A DNA stretch of 64,000 nt from Treponema sp. Lineage in GTDB: Bacteria; Spirochaetota; Spirochaetia; Treponematales; Treponemataceae. Of this stretch, positions 8,063 to 18,428 are shown piece after piece. The translations under genes and the position numbers were made by a program. The stretch lies in contig JAEEIU010000049.1 of assembly GCA_016281495.1 (NCBI GenBank), forward strand, positions 1 through 64,000. Direction: 5' to 3'. Numbering within the stretch: the stretch's first letter is position 1; each line of letters begins with the position of its first letter. The notes below the pieces were generated by a model. That model saw only the letters and a program-made list of their open reading frames with translations. It was not told where the DNA came from and made no database searches.

Positions 8063-9511
8063 ATGAAAGAATACATCAAGGGTGCAAACCCCTATATGCC
8101 GCTTTGGGAACATGTGCCGGACGGAGAACCGCGTGTTTTTGAATACAATGGAGAAAAGAGGGTTTACCTCTATGGCTCACACGATACGCTCAAGACAGAG
8201 TACTGCGGACCGGATCAGGTTGTATGGAGTGCTCCGGTTGATGATTTGACAAACTGGACATGCCACGGTGTATGCTACACTTCTACCGACGGTTCAATTC
8301 TTTATGCACCGGATGTAGTTCAAAAGGGAGACACTTTCTATATGTATGCCGCAGAAGCAAAGGGTTCAAGAATCATGCTGGCAACAAGCAAAAACCCTGC
8401 GGGACCTTTTACAAATCCAGTAAAAACTGAGCTTGCCTTTGACCCAGGTATTCTTGTTGATTATGACGGACGCGTCTATGCATTCTGGGGATTCTGCAAG
8501 CAGTATTGTGCCGAGTTGAATGATGACATGGCAACAATCAAAAAGGAAACCCTCCGCGAAAATGTAATCAAGCACAGCATCACACAGTGGTCTCCTGATG
8601 ACGGAATGGATGATGAAAACGACGCATTCTTTGAGGCATCTTCTCCACGCAAGCTGTTCGGCAAATATGTGTTCATCTATTCAAAACGTTATTACACTCA
8701 CAGGCCACAGTATGGCGTATACGAGGACTGCAACGGATTCCTTTCGTTCAAATACTGCGACACTCCTCTGGGCGACTACAAGATGGGTGGTGACATCAGC
8801 TTTAACGGCGGCGAAATTCTTCCGGGTCCTGACGGCAAAAATCAAATGTCTTACCGCTGGGGAAACAACCACGGAAGCCTCATGCAGGTGAACGGCCAAT
8901 GGTATATTTTCTATCACAGGCAGATTGGAACTGATGAATTCTCTCGTCAGGCAATGATTGAACCGGTTGATGTTGCAATGGACAAAAACGGACGCATCTT
9001 TGTCGGAAAGATTACTTACAAGGACGGTGAACCAGTTGCAAGCGAACCGGTGGAAATGACAAGCCAGGGTGCACAGGTCAATGGTCTGGACGCACGCAAG
9101 ATTATATCTGCAGGATATGCGGTCCACATCTATGGCGGTGCAAAGGGCGGTTACAATGGTGGAGCCGGTGGAGCTTACATCAAGCCAGTATACGAAAAGA
9201 CAGACACAGCTTCTTCTCCAATCGTTGACATCACGAGCAAGCTCACAGTCGGTTTCAGATATCTTCAGTTTGGAAACAACACTCCAACAACTGTTACTGC
9301 AAACATTACCGCTATGGAAAATTTGACGGTTAATGTCCGTGTAGATGATTACAAGGGCAAAGTTATAGCCTCGTTCCCGCTTGAAAAAGGCGACAAATTT
9401 GGCAAGGCAGAACTTACCAGCAGCGTGATAGGAAAACATGCAATCTATTTTGAATTCCTTTCTGATTCAAAAAATATAATTGCAGAGTTTGATACGTTCA
9501 CCTTTGACTAA
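8063..9511 (+). CDS. Glycoside hydrolase family 43 protein with C-terminal CBM6-like domain
   Basis: 482 residues. The N-terminal five-blade propeller domain (about 1-320) has GH43 features: LYAPDVVQKGDTFYMY contributes a catalytic Asp region and FFEASSPRK the proton-donor Glu. Family members are beta-xylosidases or alpha-L-arabinofuranosidases acting on arabinoxylan-type oligosaccharides. The C-terminal 130 residues (GFRYLQFG, VNVRVDDYKG, FDTFTFD) resemble a CBM6 carbohydrate-binding module. No signal peptide is visible, so it would act on imported oligosaccharides. The frame is open from 8003, but AAGGAAGGG before the ATG at 8063 and the protein homology onset fix the start there. Confidence 0.85.
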   Translation: MKEYIKGANPYMPLWEHVPDGEPRVFEYNGEKRVYLYGSHDTLKTEYCGPDQVVWSAPVDDLTNWTCHGVCYTSTDGSILYAPDVVQKGDTFYMYAAEAKGSRIMLATSKNPAGPFTNPVKTELAFDPGILVDYDGRVYAFWGFCKQYCAELNDDMATIKKETLRENVIKHSITQWSPDDGMDDENDAFFEASSPRKLFGKYVFIYSKRYYTHRPQYGVYEDCNGFLSFKYCDTPLGDYKMGGDISFNGGEILPGPDGKNQMSYRWGNNHGSLMQVNGQWYIFYHRQIGTDEFSRQAMIEPVDVAMDKNGRIFVGKITYKDGEPVASEPVEMTSQGAQVNGLDARKIISAGYAVHIYGGAKGGYNGGAGGAYIKPVYEKTDTASSPIVDITSKLTVGFRYLQFGNNTPTTVTANITAMENLTVNVRVDDYKGKVIASFPLEKGDKFGKAELTSSVIGKHAIYFEFLSDSKNIIAEFDTFTFD

Positions 9512-9519
9512 CAACTTAT

Positions 9520-9574
9520 TCCCTTCGGTCCTGTAAGAAAAAACCGGATCGGAGGGATTATTCCCCTCTTTTTC
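9520..9574 (+). terminator. Intrinsic terminator after the GH43 gene
   Basis: TCCCTTCGGTCC (9520-9531) pairs with GGATCGGAGGGA (9546-9557) over 12 bp, with two G-T wobbles. A T/C-rich tail ending in TCTTTTT follows. From here to 9780 the DNA is non-coding. An extended -10-like TGCTAAAAT near 9695-9703 and a TATAAT near 9720 are possible promoter elements for the next operon, neither with a good -35 box. Confidence 0.6.
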
Positions 9575-9790
9575 AACATTAATCCCACATTTATCAAAAA
9601 CAACGAAGATTTTGTTCCGTTCAAGCTACAAGTCATCCGGAGGCCGAAGTTATAGCGGTGGAGACAGAAAGTTCTAGTCCAAAGCCCGATTGTGTGCTAA
9701 AATGTATACAGGTAAATCTTATAATGTTACCAGAGTATAAGCTGAGTTGTTTATACTATGCCATGATGGGCAAATAAAGGAGGAACTGTT

Positions 9791-10903
9791 ATGAAAATGT
9801 TTGCTAAAAGGATGATTGCGGTGTTGTTGTGCCTTTCTATGGGCATGGTTTTGTTTGCTGAACCGAAAAGCACTGGTGTTACCGACGGCGATGTCAAAAA
9901 TTGGGCCAAAAACTTGAATTCCATTGCGGCCGAATTGAGCAAAATGGATGTCTGGGATGGAGAAACAATAAATGCAAGTGCAAAACAAAAGAACGATGTC
10001 GTAAAGGTTTTGCAGAAATACGGAATCAGCGGTTCAAACTGCATCGAAAAATTCAGCATGATATCAAAATCCGCATCTGTTGTCATTGCGGAAAGTGAAA
10101 TAGATGAGCAATCTGCGGCCCTCCTCAAGAAAATGGGAATGGATCCATTTGCTGAGCTCAAGAAGGACATCAACTCCAAGGATTATGCAGTCGTAAAGTC
10201 AAACTCAAAGGCGGTGGTAAAAGCCTGGGAGAATCTGGACATAAGCTCATTCACTGCGGAAGTAGAGGAAGAAGCAGATGCCTCTCTGGATGAATATTAT
10301 GCGGAATTGTCAAAGCAGTCTGGAAACATGCTTCAGATGATTGCCCAACCGTCAATTGATGAATACAACAGCAGTGGTGCAAAAATCAAGAATGCCTACG
10401 AACAGCTGTGCAAGGCCAAGGGAAATGACGGCAACATCTACAAGTCAAGCGGCAATGCAGGCAAGTATAAGAAGGCCTCACCAGATTCATCCCTTAACAT
10501 AATGTTCAGGATTGGTGATGTACTTGATAACGAATATGACAATGAGAATGATGCTCCAGTCGGTATGGAAGGTACAATCAACCTCAAGAAAAAGACGGTT
10601 GAAGTAAATGCCCAGTGGAAGGAAGCAAGCTTTGACGAAACTGCTGCCAGAAACGGATATGTAAAGGTCGATGTCGTAAGCAAAAAGCAGAAATTCACAG
10701 TCAAATCCATTGAATATTATGGCTTTGGATTGGACGGCAAAAAGAAAGCCGACGAAGAAGGTGAGGAATACATCATCACAACCAAAGAAGGACCCGTATT
10801 CCACTTCTGGACGGAAACCAACAATGTTAAAGACGTCAACAAAAAAGAAGCCAAAATCAAAGGTGTGGACACCGGCGATTGGTATTGGTGGCTTAAACGC
10901 TGA
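9791..10903 (+). CDS. Secreted protein of unknown function upstream of alpha-2-macroglobulin
   Basis: 370 residues. A Sec signal peptide (KRMIAVLLCLSMGMVLFA, cleavage after FA) is followed by a mostly helical region (about 25-215), then a beta-rich C-terminal domain with two strand pairs (MEGTINLKKKTVEVNAQWKE, YVKVDVVSKKQKFTVKSIEYY) and an end of KGVDTGDWYWWLKR. AAAGGAGG lies upstream of the ATG. The next gene starts 28 bases after the stop, so it is almost certainly in an operon with the macroglobulin and may bind or process it in the periplasm. I do not recognise a family. Confidence 0.7.
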   Translation: MKMFAKRMIAVLLCLSMGMVLFAEPKSTGVTDGDVKNWAKNLNSIAAELSKMDVWDGETINASAKQKNDVVKVLQKYGISGSNCIEKFSMISKSASVVIAESEIDEQSAALLKKMGMDPFAELKKDINSKDYAVVKSNSKAVVKAWENLDISSFTAEVEEEADASLDEYYAELSKQSGNMLQMIAQPSIDEYNSSGAKIKNAYEQLCKAKGNDGNIYKSSGNAGKYKKASPDSSLNIMFRIGDVLDNEYDNENDAPVGMEGTINLKKKTVEVNAQWKEASFDETAARNGYVKVDVVSKKQKFTVKSIEYYGFGLDGKKKADEEGEEYIITTKEGPVFHFWTETNNVKDVNKKEAKIKGVDTGDWYWWLKR

Positions 10904-10931
10904 CAAAAAATATTATTAAAATGAGGTTATT

Positions 10932-13900
10932 ATGAAATTAGGCAAATTTTCTCGTGTGGCGGTAGCCTTGCTGGCATCTGCCGTGTTCTATTCCTGTTCA
11001 TCAACTGCAGTTGAATCAAGTGGAGCAAAAATAGACAAATCCATGATTGGAAATGGAGGTGAAGAAGGTATGACGGATTTTTATGTCGCGTCTGTTAGTC
11101 CAAACGAGGAAGTTCCTTCATCAGTAAGTTTTCCTTCAATACAAATACAGTTTTCCAAACCGGTGGTTGCTCTGGCAAAACTGGGCGAACCGATTACTTC
11201 AAGTGATGTGGTTACGATTACGCCCAAGCTGAACGGTGTCTTCCGCTGGTACGGCACAAGCCTCTTGAGCTTTGACACAAGTGATGCACTCATTCCGCAA
11301 AAAGAATATTACATCACTGTTAATCCAGAGTTGACCGCAGCAGATGGAACACAGATTTCAGGTCCTGTATGCTATACTTTCCACACGGAAGAAATGACTC
11401 TTTCTTCCATAGAACCGGGATATACTGTTAGGAAAGAGAAAAAGATTAGTGTTAATTCCAACGACATTCCACCTGAATATGCACGGGATATGGCAGTCAA
11501 CTTTAAGAACAAAGTGAATCCACAGGTTGTTGCCGGATTCATTACCGTAGCAGATACCGACGGAAATGAATACGGATTCAAGGCTTCTTCGATTAATGAA
11601 AAAAGCATCCTCCTGAAGTTTGAAAAAGATTTCCCGAGAGACAAGAAAATCACGCTTACATTAAAGGAAGGCGCTGTTCCGGACAAGGACTGCTGGCCTA
11701 CATCTTCCGAACAAAGCAGAAGTTTCCATACCCTGGTTCCATTCAAGTTCAACGATATTTACGGTACTTCCAACATTTCAATTTCATTTAACCATCAGAT
11801 AAAACCGGGGACAGAAAAGCAGATTTTTGATGCAATCAGCTTTAGCCCAAAGATGGATGTAGATCCTTCTCAGATGACATTGAGGGGTAATACGATTTAC
11901 ATCAGTGAGCTCCCTGTTACTTATAACGACAGCTACACGGTTACAGTCAAAGAGGGTGCCGTCTCCGATGTATATGACCAGGTTTACGACAAAAAGATTT
12001 CGAAAAAAATCACGGTTCCGGATGCAGACGCTTTTGTGCGTTACAGGTCATCAGGCAACTTCCAGATTTTGGAGGGTCAGTTTGAGCCTAAGACCGTTTT
12101 TGAATTCCAGAACATAAACAAAAAATCAACCTACACGATAACTCCACTCAGCGGAGTAACAGACTCATACAAATTACCAAAGGCAAAAACATTCACATTC
12201 CAGACAGACAAGGACACCAAAAACCGCCGTGTAATCCAGACAGTTGAGCTAAAGGACTTCTTGGAAAAGACGGATGGCGGATATAGGGGTGCGGTTAAAT
12301 TTGAAAGCGAAGCATCTTATACAACATCATACAGGAAAGATCCATACACATATAAAAATACCTCTTACATACTCGTAACTGATCTTGCCCTTACAGTTCA
12401 CAGTGCATGGAATGAAACCGTTGTTTTGGTCACAAAGCTTTCTACAGGTGAACCAGTACCGAATGCCAAAGTTGATATAAGGTTGCTTGATTCAAATAAT
12501 AAAGATTATCAAATCAACATGCTGGCAAAGAAGGGAAAAACACTTGTCACGGCTACTACCGACCAAAACGGAATGGCAGTACTTCGCTTTGATGATAGTG
12601 TTACAACATATAACTATAATTCCCGATACATCGATGCAACTACCGAAGACGACAGGGTTTTAATCGGGTTAAATACCTATCGGGATGGTGTTCCATATAC
12701 AGCCGCTTCAATAGAAGACGGTGAGATACATGCTTCAGGTACAAACAAGAAAATTAATGAAACTGATGTAAAAAAACCGAGGATGGTATCCCACATTTTC
12801 AGTGACAGGGGATTGTACAGGCCGGGAGAAGAAGCAAGCTTTAAAATCATAGACCGCTCTCTTTCACTTGGAAAATATTCAACTTATACCGGACCTTATG
12901 AGATTCAGATAAAGGATCAAAACTACTGGCGCAACGATTCCAAAGCTTACGTAAGCATCACTGGCAAAATGAGTGACCAGGGAACTTCTTCTGTACAATG
13001 GAAACTACCGGAAGACCTAAAGCCCGGTACATACTATTTGATTTACAAACGTACGGACGGATCAGGTCTTAATACACAAAGCTCCATCAACGTTCAGTTC
13101 TTTGAAAGACTCAGGTTCCAGGCTTCTGCAGAGATTACTCCTGTTGTCTATTACAGCGGTGATTCAATCAGTGCAAAAGTCAGCGCATCATATTTGGGTG
13201 GAGGTTCTCTTGCCGGAGGTAGCGTAAGGTCTGACTGGTATCGTGACTATACTTCATTTACTCCAGCCGGAGAAAAATATCAGGGTTACACCTTTGGACC
13301 GAATAACTGGGGCCGTAAGTATTATTACGTTTACGATGAAGACACCATTGATGATGGATACGACAACTTCCACGAAAGCGACACACAAAACCTGTCTCCA
13401 GAGGGAACTGCGGTTCTTTCGGTTGCAACAGGAGGTGAACCCAAAAAGGGAACGCCTTATTCATACCGTTTGCAGGCTCAGGTAACCGATGCAGGAAACC
13501 AGATGATAGCTGCACGGGCATCAACAATAGTACACCCCGCAAGCTTCTACATCGGACTCAGCGGCATTCAGAACATCAAGGGATTTGCGAAAAAAGGCGA
13601 AAAGCTTACGTTCAATTATCTTCTTGCCACACCTGAGGGAGAAACACCAGAAGACAAGCTGCTTTCAAAAGACCAGAAGATTTCCTGGGAACTGACCAGA
13701 GACACCTGGGTAGAGGAAACAAAAATTGATGAATACGGATACGAGTACAGCGACTGGGTTCAAAAGACAATCACAGAGGCAAGCGGAACTGTTTCTGCAA
13801 AATCAACAAGCCTGACTGTTACCCCAAAAGAGGGCGGTACATATTACTTGAATATGAAAACAACCGACTCAAAGGGCAGGGATGTCATTACCGAAAGAAG

Positions 13901-16900
13901 CTTCTATGTAACAGGTTCTACTTCATACAGAAGGAATCAGGATGCAGTTCAAATTACCATGATGAGCGACAAGGACGAATACGAGGTTGGAGAAACCGCT
14001 CACATTCAGTTGGAAAGCCCGCTTGAAAAAGGCCGCTATCTTGTTACTGTTGAACGTGAAGGAATCATTAACGAGAAAGTTGTCAACGTGGAAAAGGCCG
14101 GTACCACAATCGACGTTCCGATAGAAGACTGGTATGTTCCTGTCGTATGGGTATCTGTTTCTTCTTATACAACACGCGATGCACCACCTCCAGCAGACTA
14201 TGACACAAGGGATGAGCACAAGCCAAAGAACATCTATTCCCAGACTTCGCTGACGATAAGCAAAAAGAGCCGTCAGTTTGACATTGATGTTACAATGGAC
14301 AAAAAATCATATCTTCCGGGAAGCAACGCCACCATTGACCTTAAGGCAAGCAAAAACGGAAAGCCAGTTGCAAATGCTGAACTCACACTTATGGTTGTTG
14401 ACCGTGGTGTTCTTGATTTGATTGGCTACAGGGCAGGCAACCCGATGTACAATTTCTGGAGTACATATCTGTTTGATTCCCGTTCATCTACCTTGAACAG
14501 CTTTGTTAATCTTGTAGACCCGGTAACTTACGGAACTTATACAATAAGCGCCCAGGAAATGGAGATTAAGCTTAAACAATATGAAAGAGAGATGGTGATG
14601 AAAAATGCTGCTGTGGAATCTTCAAGAGCTTCTGCACCAATGGCATTGGCAGGTATGGGTTATGCTGACGATATGGTCATGATGGAAGAAGCTGAGGAAA
14701 TGAAAATGGAAGATTCAGCGGATGGTGGAGCGGAAGAAAACATTCAGATACGAAACGATTTCCGTGCAACCGCAGTATTCCTTCCTGAGCTAAAGACTGA
14801 TGCAAACGGAAAGGTGTCTGCCACATTCAAGCTGCCTGATTCTCTTACAGAATATATTGTAACCGTTGTCGGTGTAAAGGAAAACGACTATGGCTATGTG
14901 GAAGATACCCTGACCGTTGCAAATCCAATTTCCGTCCGTGATGTTGAAACTAGAATCCTGCGCCCTGGTGACAATGGAGAAGCTGGTGTGGTAATCACAA
15001 ACATCGGTGACACAGATGAAAACGTAACTGTTGAATTCAGTGTCTTGAGCGGACTTGAAAAGACAAGCTACAAACCGGAGCCTGGTGACATTGCCCGCAT
15101 ACCTGGAAAAGCCACCGTGTCTGGAGAAAGCAAAAAATCAGTAACGGTAAAATCCGGAGACACCACGACAATAATGTTCCGTCTGGATGCACAAAGCCAG
15201 GGATGGATTACGCTTGCGTTCAAGGTAAAGTCATCGTCGGTAAACGAACTGATCTATAAGCCGCTTGAGATTGAAAAGCCCTACATTTACGAAACCGTAA
15301 CGACTGTGGGACAAATCGATGCGGATGAAAACGGTGCTCAGGAAAAGATAATATTCCCGGCAGGTAATGACGACGGTCGTGGTTCATTCTACATTCAGCT
15401 TGATGCAACAAGACTGGGTGCACTGCGGTCTGCGGTTGACTATGTGTTCCGATATCCTTATGGCTGTCTTGAACAGAGGTCTTCTGCAACATTGCCGCTG
15501 ATTGCATTTGGTGACTACATTTCAGTCTTCGGATTGAACAGTGAAGTTTCAGATCCACGTGCTGTTGTGGAAAAGGAAATCGCTTCATGGGCGGATGTCC
15601 AAAAGAGCGACGGTGGTTTCCCATACTGGCCTGACGGAAAAGAAAGCAGCTTTGCGGTTAGCCTCCGTATTGCAGAAATACTGGCACTGGCAAAGGAACA
15701 TGATATAAGCCTGCCAAAGAACCTGAACCAAAAGAAACTTGTGTCCTATATTCAAAAGGAATTGAAGGAACTGGATGCAAAGGGATGGTGGTATCCAAAG
15801 GCATACTGCTATTATGTTCTTGCCCGCATGGGAGAAAAGGTTTCATCTGCAAAGATTAAGGAGATTCTTGATCAGGATACAGGTGTTTCAGAATATGCCC
15901 TTGCAGGTCTTGCCGCAGTTGAATTGGGGGACAGGGAAAATGCAGCGCTTGCCGTAAAGAAAATCAAAAACCTGATGTCACTTACCACACGGGGCGCATC
16001 ATTCCAGAATTCAGTTCCATTTGCGGGATGGTATTTCTACAATTCAAATCCTGAACGCTATGCCCTTGCACTCCACCTCTTTACCAAAATGGATGCTGAC
16101 GACATGTACAACGGTCATCTGGTATGGCAGCTTTTGGAGCTTGAAAAAGGAAATGGCAGATGGCATTCAACCGCAACAACAAGCCGCGTACTCATTGCCC
16201 TGGATGCATACATTCGCGAAAACAAACTGCAGGATACGAACCTTAGCGCCGAGGTCCTCCTGAACGGAAAGAAGATTCTGTCCGGTACATTCAAGGGGGC
16301 TGGAGCAAAACCAGTTGAAGAGACATACCGCTTTGGAGAAATGGCCGCCAACACAAAGGCAAAGGACGACAAGTTCAACGCAGAGTGGCCGAAACTCGAA
16401 GTACCTCTTGAACAGGAAATCCCGCTTGAAGTAAAGAAGGATGGTACAGGAAAGCTTTACTATACGGCAAGCATGACCTATGCTCTTCCAGCCGACGAAC
16501 AAAAGGCACGCGACGAAGGACTCTGTGTGTATGTTGAGATAACCGACGCACGCACAGGAGAAAAAGTCGACGGAAACAAACTCAAGAGCGGAACAATCTA
16601 CCGTGAAAAGGTGTTCATAACTTCAACAAAGGAAAGGACATACGTTGCGGTAAGGGCACCCATTCCAGCCGGTTGTGAAATCCTGAATCCCGCATTCCAG
16701 ACAACAGGCACTGTGGAAAATCCAAACAAAAACCAGTCTTCCGGAAAACGAATCTGGTGGATTCCACAGTGGAGGATGAGCCATCAGGACATCTACGATG
16801 CGGAAGTCAGGTGCTTCTGGGATTACATTCCGATTGGAAGCCAGAACTTTGAGTTCACATTCAGGGCACAGAGGGATGGAGCCTACGAAACCCCGGCAGC

Positions 16901-16973
16901 CCTGGCAGAGTGCATGTACGAGCCGGAAATCTTCGGCCGCAGCAACGGTAAGCGCTGGATTGTTGAGAAATAA
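10932..16973 (+). CDS. Alpha-2-macroglobulin family lipoprotein with intact thioester motif
   Basis: 2013 residues. A lipoprotein signal (VAVALLASAVFYSC, lipid-bearing Cys22) anchors it to a membrane. MG-type beta-sandwich domains fill about residues 50-1200, with the MG2-like SHIFSDRGLYRPGEEASFKI near 620. A flexible Met/Glu-rich bait-like region lies at about 1220-1275 (MMEEAEEMKMED), followed by the A2M core domain (RATAVFLPELKTDANGK). The thioester motif YGCLEQR has Cys1512. The helical thioester domain and receptor-type C-terminus follow. Bacterial homologues trap proteases that reach the periplasm. The usual partner PbpC is absent; the partner here is the secreted protein upstream. TGAGG precedes the start. 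Confidence 0.92.
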   Translation: MKLGKFSRVAVALLASAVFYSCSSTAVESSGAKIDKSMIGNGGEEGMTDFYVASVSPNEEVPSSVSFPSIQIQFSKPVVALAKLGEPITSSDVVTITPKLNGVFRWYGTSLLSFDTSDALIPQKEYYITVNPELTAADGTQISGPVCYTFHTEEMTLSSIEPGYTVRKEKKISVNSNDIPPEYARDMAVNFKNKVNPQVVAGFITVADTDGNEYGFKASSINEKSILLKFEKDFPRDKKITLTLKEGAVPDKDCWPTSSEQSRSFHTLVPFKFNDIYGTSNISISFNHQIKPGTEKQIFDAISFSPKMDVDPSQMTLRGNTIYISELPVTYNDSYTVTVKEGAVSDVYDQVYDKKISKKITVPDADAFVRYRSSGNFQILEGQFEPKTVFEFQNINKKSTYTITPLSGVTDSYKLPKAKTFTFQTDKDTKNRRVIQTVELKDFLEKTDGGYRGAVKFESEASYTTSYRKDPYTYKNTSYILVTDLALTVHSAWNETVVLVTKLSTGEPVPNAKVDIRLLDSNNKDYQINMLAKKGKTLVTATTDQNGMAVLRFDDSVTTYNYNSRYIDATTEDDRVLIGLNTYRDGVPYTAASIEDGEIHASGTNKKINETDVKKPRMVSHIFSDRGLYRPGEEASFKIIDRSLSLGKYSTYTGPYEIQIKDQNYWRNDSKAYVSITGKMSDQGTSSVQWKLPEDLKPGTYYLIYKRTDGSGLNTQSSINVQFFERLRFQASAEITPVVYYSGDSISAKVSASYLGGGSLAGGSVRSDWYRDYTSFTPAGEKYQGYTFGPNNWGRKYYYVYDEDTIDDGYDNFHESDTQNLSPEGTAVLSVATGGEPKKGTPYSYRLQAQVTDAGNQMIAARASTIVHPASFYIGLSGIQNIKGFAKKGEKLTFNYLLATPEGETPEDKLLSKDQKISWELTRDTWVEETKIDEYGYEYSDWVQKTITEASGTVSAKSTSLTVTPKEGGTYYLNMKTTDSKGRDVITERSFYVTGSTSYRRNQDAVQITMMSDKDEYEVGETAHIQLESPLEKGRYLVTVEREGIINEKVVNVEKAGTTIDVPIEDWYVPVVWVSVSSYTTRDAPPPADYDTRDEHKPKNIYSQTSLTISKKSRQFDIDVTMDKKSYLPGSNATIDLKASKNGKPVANAELTLMVVDRGVLDLIGYRAGNPMYNFWSTYLFDSRSSTLNSFVNLVDPVTYGTYTISAQEMEIKLKQYEREMVMKNAAVESSRASAPMALAGMGYADDMVMMEEAEEMKMEDSADGGAEENIQIRNDFRATAVFLPELKTDANGKVSATFKLPDSLTEYIVTVVGVKENDYGYVEDTLTVANPISVRDVETRILRPGDNGEAGVVITNIGDTDENVTVEFSVLSGLEKTSYKPEPGDIARIPGKATVSGESKKSVTVKSGDTTTIMFRLDAQSQGWITLAFKVKSSSVNELIYKPLEIEKPYIYETVTTVGQIDADENGAQEKIIFPAGNDDGRGSFYIQLDATRLGALRSAVDYVFRYPYGCLEQRSSATLPLIAFGDYISVFGLNSEVSDPRAVVEKEIASWADVQKSDGGFPYWPDGKESSFAVSLRIAEILALAKEHDISLPKNLNQKKLVSYIQKELKELDAKGWWYPKAYCYYVLARMGEKVSSAKIKEILDQDTGVSEYALAGLAAVELGDRENAALAVKKIKNLMSLTTRGASFQNSVPFAGWYFYNSNPERYALALHLFTKMDADDMYNGHLVWQLLELEKGNGRWHSTATTSRVLIALDAYIRENKLQDTNLSAEVLLNGKKILSGTFKGAGAKPVEETYRFGEMAANTKAKDDKFNAEWPKLEVPLEQEIPLEVKKDGTGKLYYTASMTYALPADEQKARDEGLCVYVEITDARTGEKVDGNKLKSGTIYREKVFITSTKERTYVAVRAPIPAGCEILNPAFQTTGTVENPNKNQSSGKRIWWIPQWRMSHQDIYDAEVRCFWDYIPIGSQNFEFTFRAQRDGAYETPAALAECMYEPEIFGRSNGKRWIVEK

Positions 16974-16980
16974 TACGACT

Positions 16981-17094
16981 GTCATTCCGGGCTTGACCCG
17001 GAATCTTGATGTGAAATATTAAGATGCTGAATCAAGTTCAGCATGACAGGGGTAAGTTCTGCATGACAAAGTTCAGTGTTCAGCATGACTTCAA
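16981..17094. repeat. Dispersed palindromes behind the macroglobulin gene
   Basis: A canonical unit GTCATTCCGGGCTTGACC, then CGGAATC is at 16981-17006. A second unit built on GATGCTGAA/TTCAGCATGAC is at 17023-17046. Partial copies (ttctgcatgac, gttcagcatgac) continue to about 17089. Confidence 0.65.
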
Positions 17095-17110
17095 CCCTGT
17101 TACACAAATA

Positions 17111-17154
17111 AAAAAAAGGCATCGGCTGTTAAACCGGTGCCTTTCTTGTTTTTC
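17111..17154. terminator. Bidirectional intrinsic terminator
   Basis: AAAGGCATCGG (17115-17125) pairs with CCGGTGCCTTT (17134-17144), with a T-rich tail on each strand. It serves both the macroglobulin operon (plus) and the outer-membrane protein operon (minus), which converge here. Confidence 0.85.
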
Positions 17155-17171
17155 AAATCAGTGCTTATGTT

Positions 17172-18428
17172 TTAGAAGCCCATCTTTACTCCGAGGGTTG
17201 CCTGTGCTCCACCTAGAGAGAATGACTTGCGGAAATCGCTGTTGCTTGTTCCCACGGAGAAGTCAAGTTCAAGGATGCGGGCGTTCAGGGACAAGCCTGC
17301 GTTGTGGGTAAAAGTCTGGTTTTCGTATGCCGTTCTAAGGTTAAAGCCAAACACATACAGGAACGTCATATCTGCGGAAATGCTGTATTCGGGGAAGAGG
17401 TTGTGTATTCCAAAATCTTTTCCGAATGGGTTGCGTGCGGCGACACCAAGCTTTGGATGTACCACAAACCAGTTTCCTACAGGACGCCATGCCGCTTCTA
17501 CACCCAGACGCAAAGGCCGGTTTACATTGAAGCCTTCTTCATCGAACATTACGCCAGACCAATCAGGCTCGTTAATGGTATAGGGTTCTTCTGGTCTTGT
17601 ATCAGGATCGGAAGTAGTCCAGCCCAAGAAATCATCCATCACAAAACCGAATGTAGCGGTTCCATAAGTGTGATAGTGAAGTTTTCCAGGATAAATCGGT
17701 ATGTTTGCATATCCTCCAATATCAAGGAAATCGAACAGCGGGTATTCAACTCTGGCCGAAAGATCGAAACCGCCGTTTTTTAATTCTTCGGGCAGCTTTG
17801 TAAGATCAATCTCACCCTTTTCCTCAGCAAGGAGGGGGCTGATGTCAAATGCCGTGTACAAATCAAAATTCGCGTTTGCATCCAGAGTTATGGTTCCATC
17901 TGCATTGGTTGTGTAGGTTGCTTCAATGCGCGGACTTGGCATATAGGCTATTGGAACAAAGTATGTTGGTTCAACCATGATTCCAATCTTTCCTATCTTA
18001 AACCGGACCGGAGTTGAAGTGGAAATGAAGGATTCAAAACTCAGCGATGTTCCGATTGTTTCGGATTCGTTCAATTCGTTGCCTTCCGCCAAAAGCCTGA
18101 ACAAAGCATTGTCGATTGAAAGGTTTGTGTGAAACTCAAGGTTTTCCTTTATGCCGGCTCCAAATCCACCAACGTTTATGTCAAAATGATAACCCTGATT
18201 GAAACCGAGATTCAGCTTGAAGTCACTGCCACCCATTCCCTCGTACAGTTTGTTTAAGTCAATGACCAGATCCTTGACCAAGACATCTTTAAGTCCAAAG
18301 GCATTCTGACCTGCTGCAACTCCGAAATCAAGGCCCATCTCAACAAAGCGCTTTGAAGGATATATTTCGGCAAAAAGCGACGCTAGAGAAATACAGCAAA
18401 TTGCTAAGGTACAAAGTAATCTTTTCAT
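17172..18428 (-). CDS. Predicted outer-membrane beta-barrel protein
   Basis: 418 residues. The signal peptide is KRLLCTLAICCISLASLFA. The mature part alternates strand-length amphipathic stretches with Asp/Gly/Asn turns and ends in GVKMGF, a C-terminal Phe typical of outer-membrane proteins inserted by BamA. GGGAGG precedes the ATG at 18428. That start overlaps the stop of the upstream lipoprotein gene by four bases (ATGA, 18425-18428), so the two are made together and may form one envelope complex. The function is unknown. Confidence 0.75.
   Translation of the reverse strand: MKRLLCTLAICCISLASLFAEIYPSKRFVEMGLDFGVAAGQNAFGLKDVLVKDLVIDLNKLYEGMGGSDFKLNLGFNQGYHFDINVGGFGAGIKENLEFHTNLSIDNALFRLLAEGNELNESETIGTSLSFESFISTSTPVRFKIGKIGIMVEPTYFVPIAYMPSPRIEATYTTNADGTITLDANANFDLYTAFDISPLLAEEKGEIDLTKLPEELKNGGFDLSARVEYPLFDFLDIGGYANIPIYPGKLHYHTYGTATFGFVMDDFLGWTTSDPDTRPEEPYTINEPDWSGVMFDEEGFNVNRPLRLGVEAAWRPVGNWFVVHPKLGVAARNPFGKDFGIHNLFPEYSISADMTFLYVFGFNLRTAYENQTFTHNAGLSLNARILELDFSVGTSNSDFRKSFSLGGAQATLGVKMGF

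Noticed and set aside
8681-9439. 252-codon minus-strand frame opposite GH43
   Set aside because: Shadow of the GH43 gene; no ribosome site or recognisable motif.
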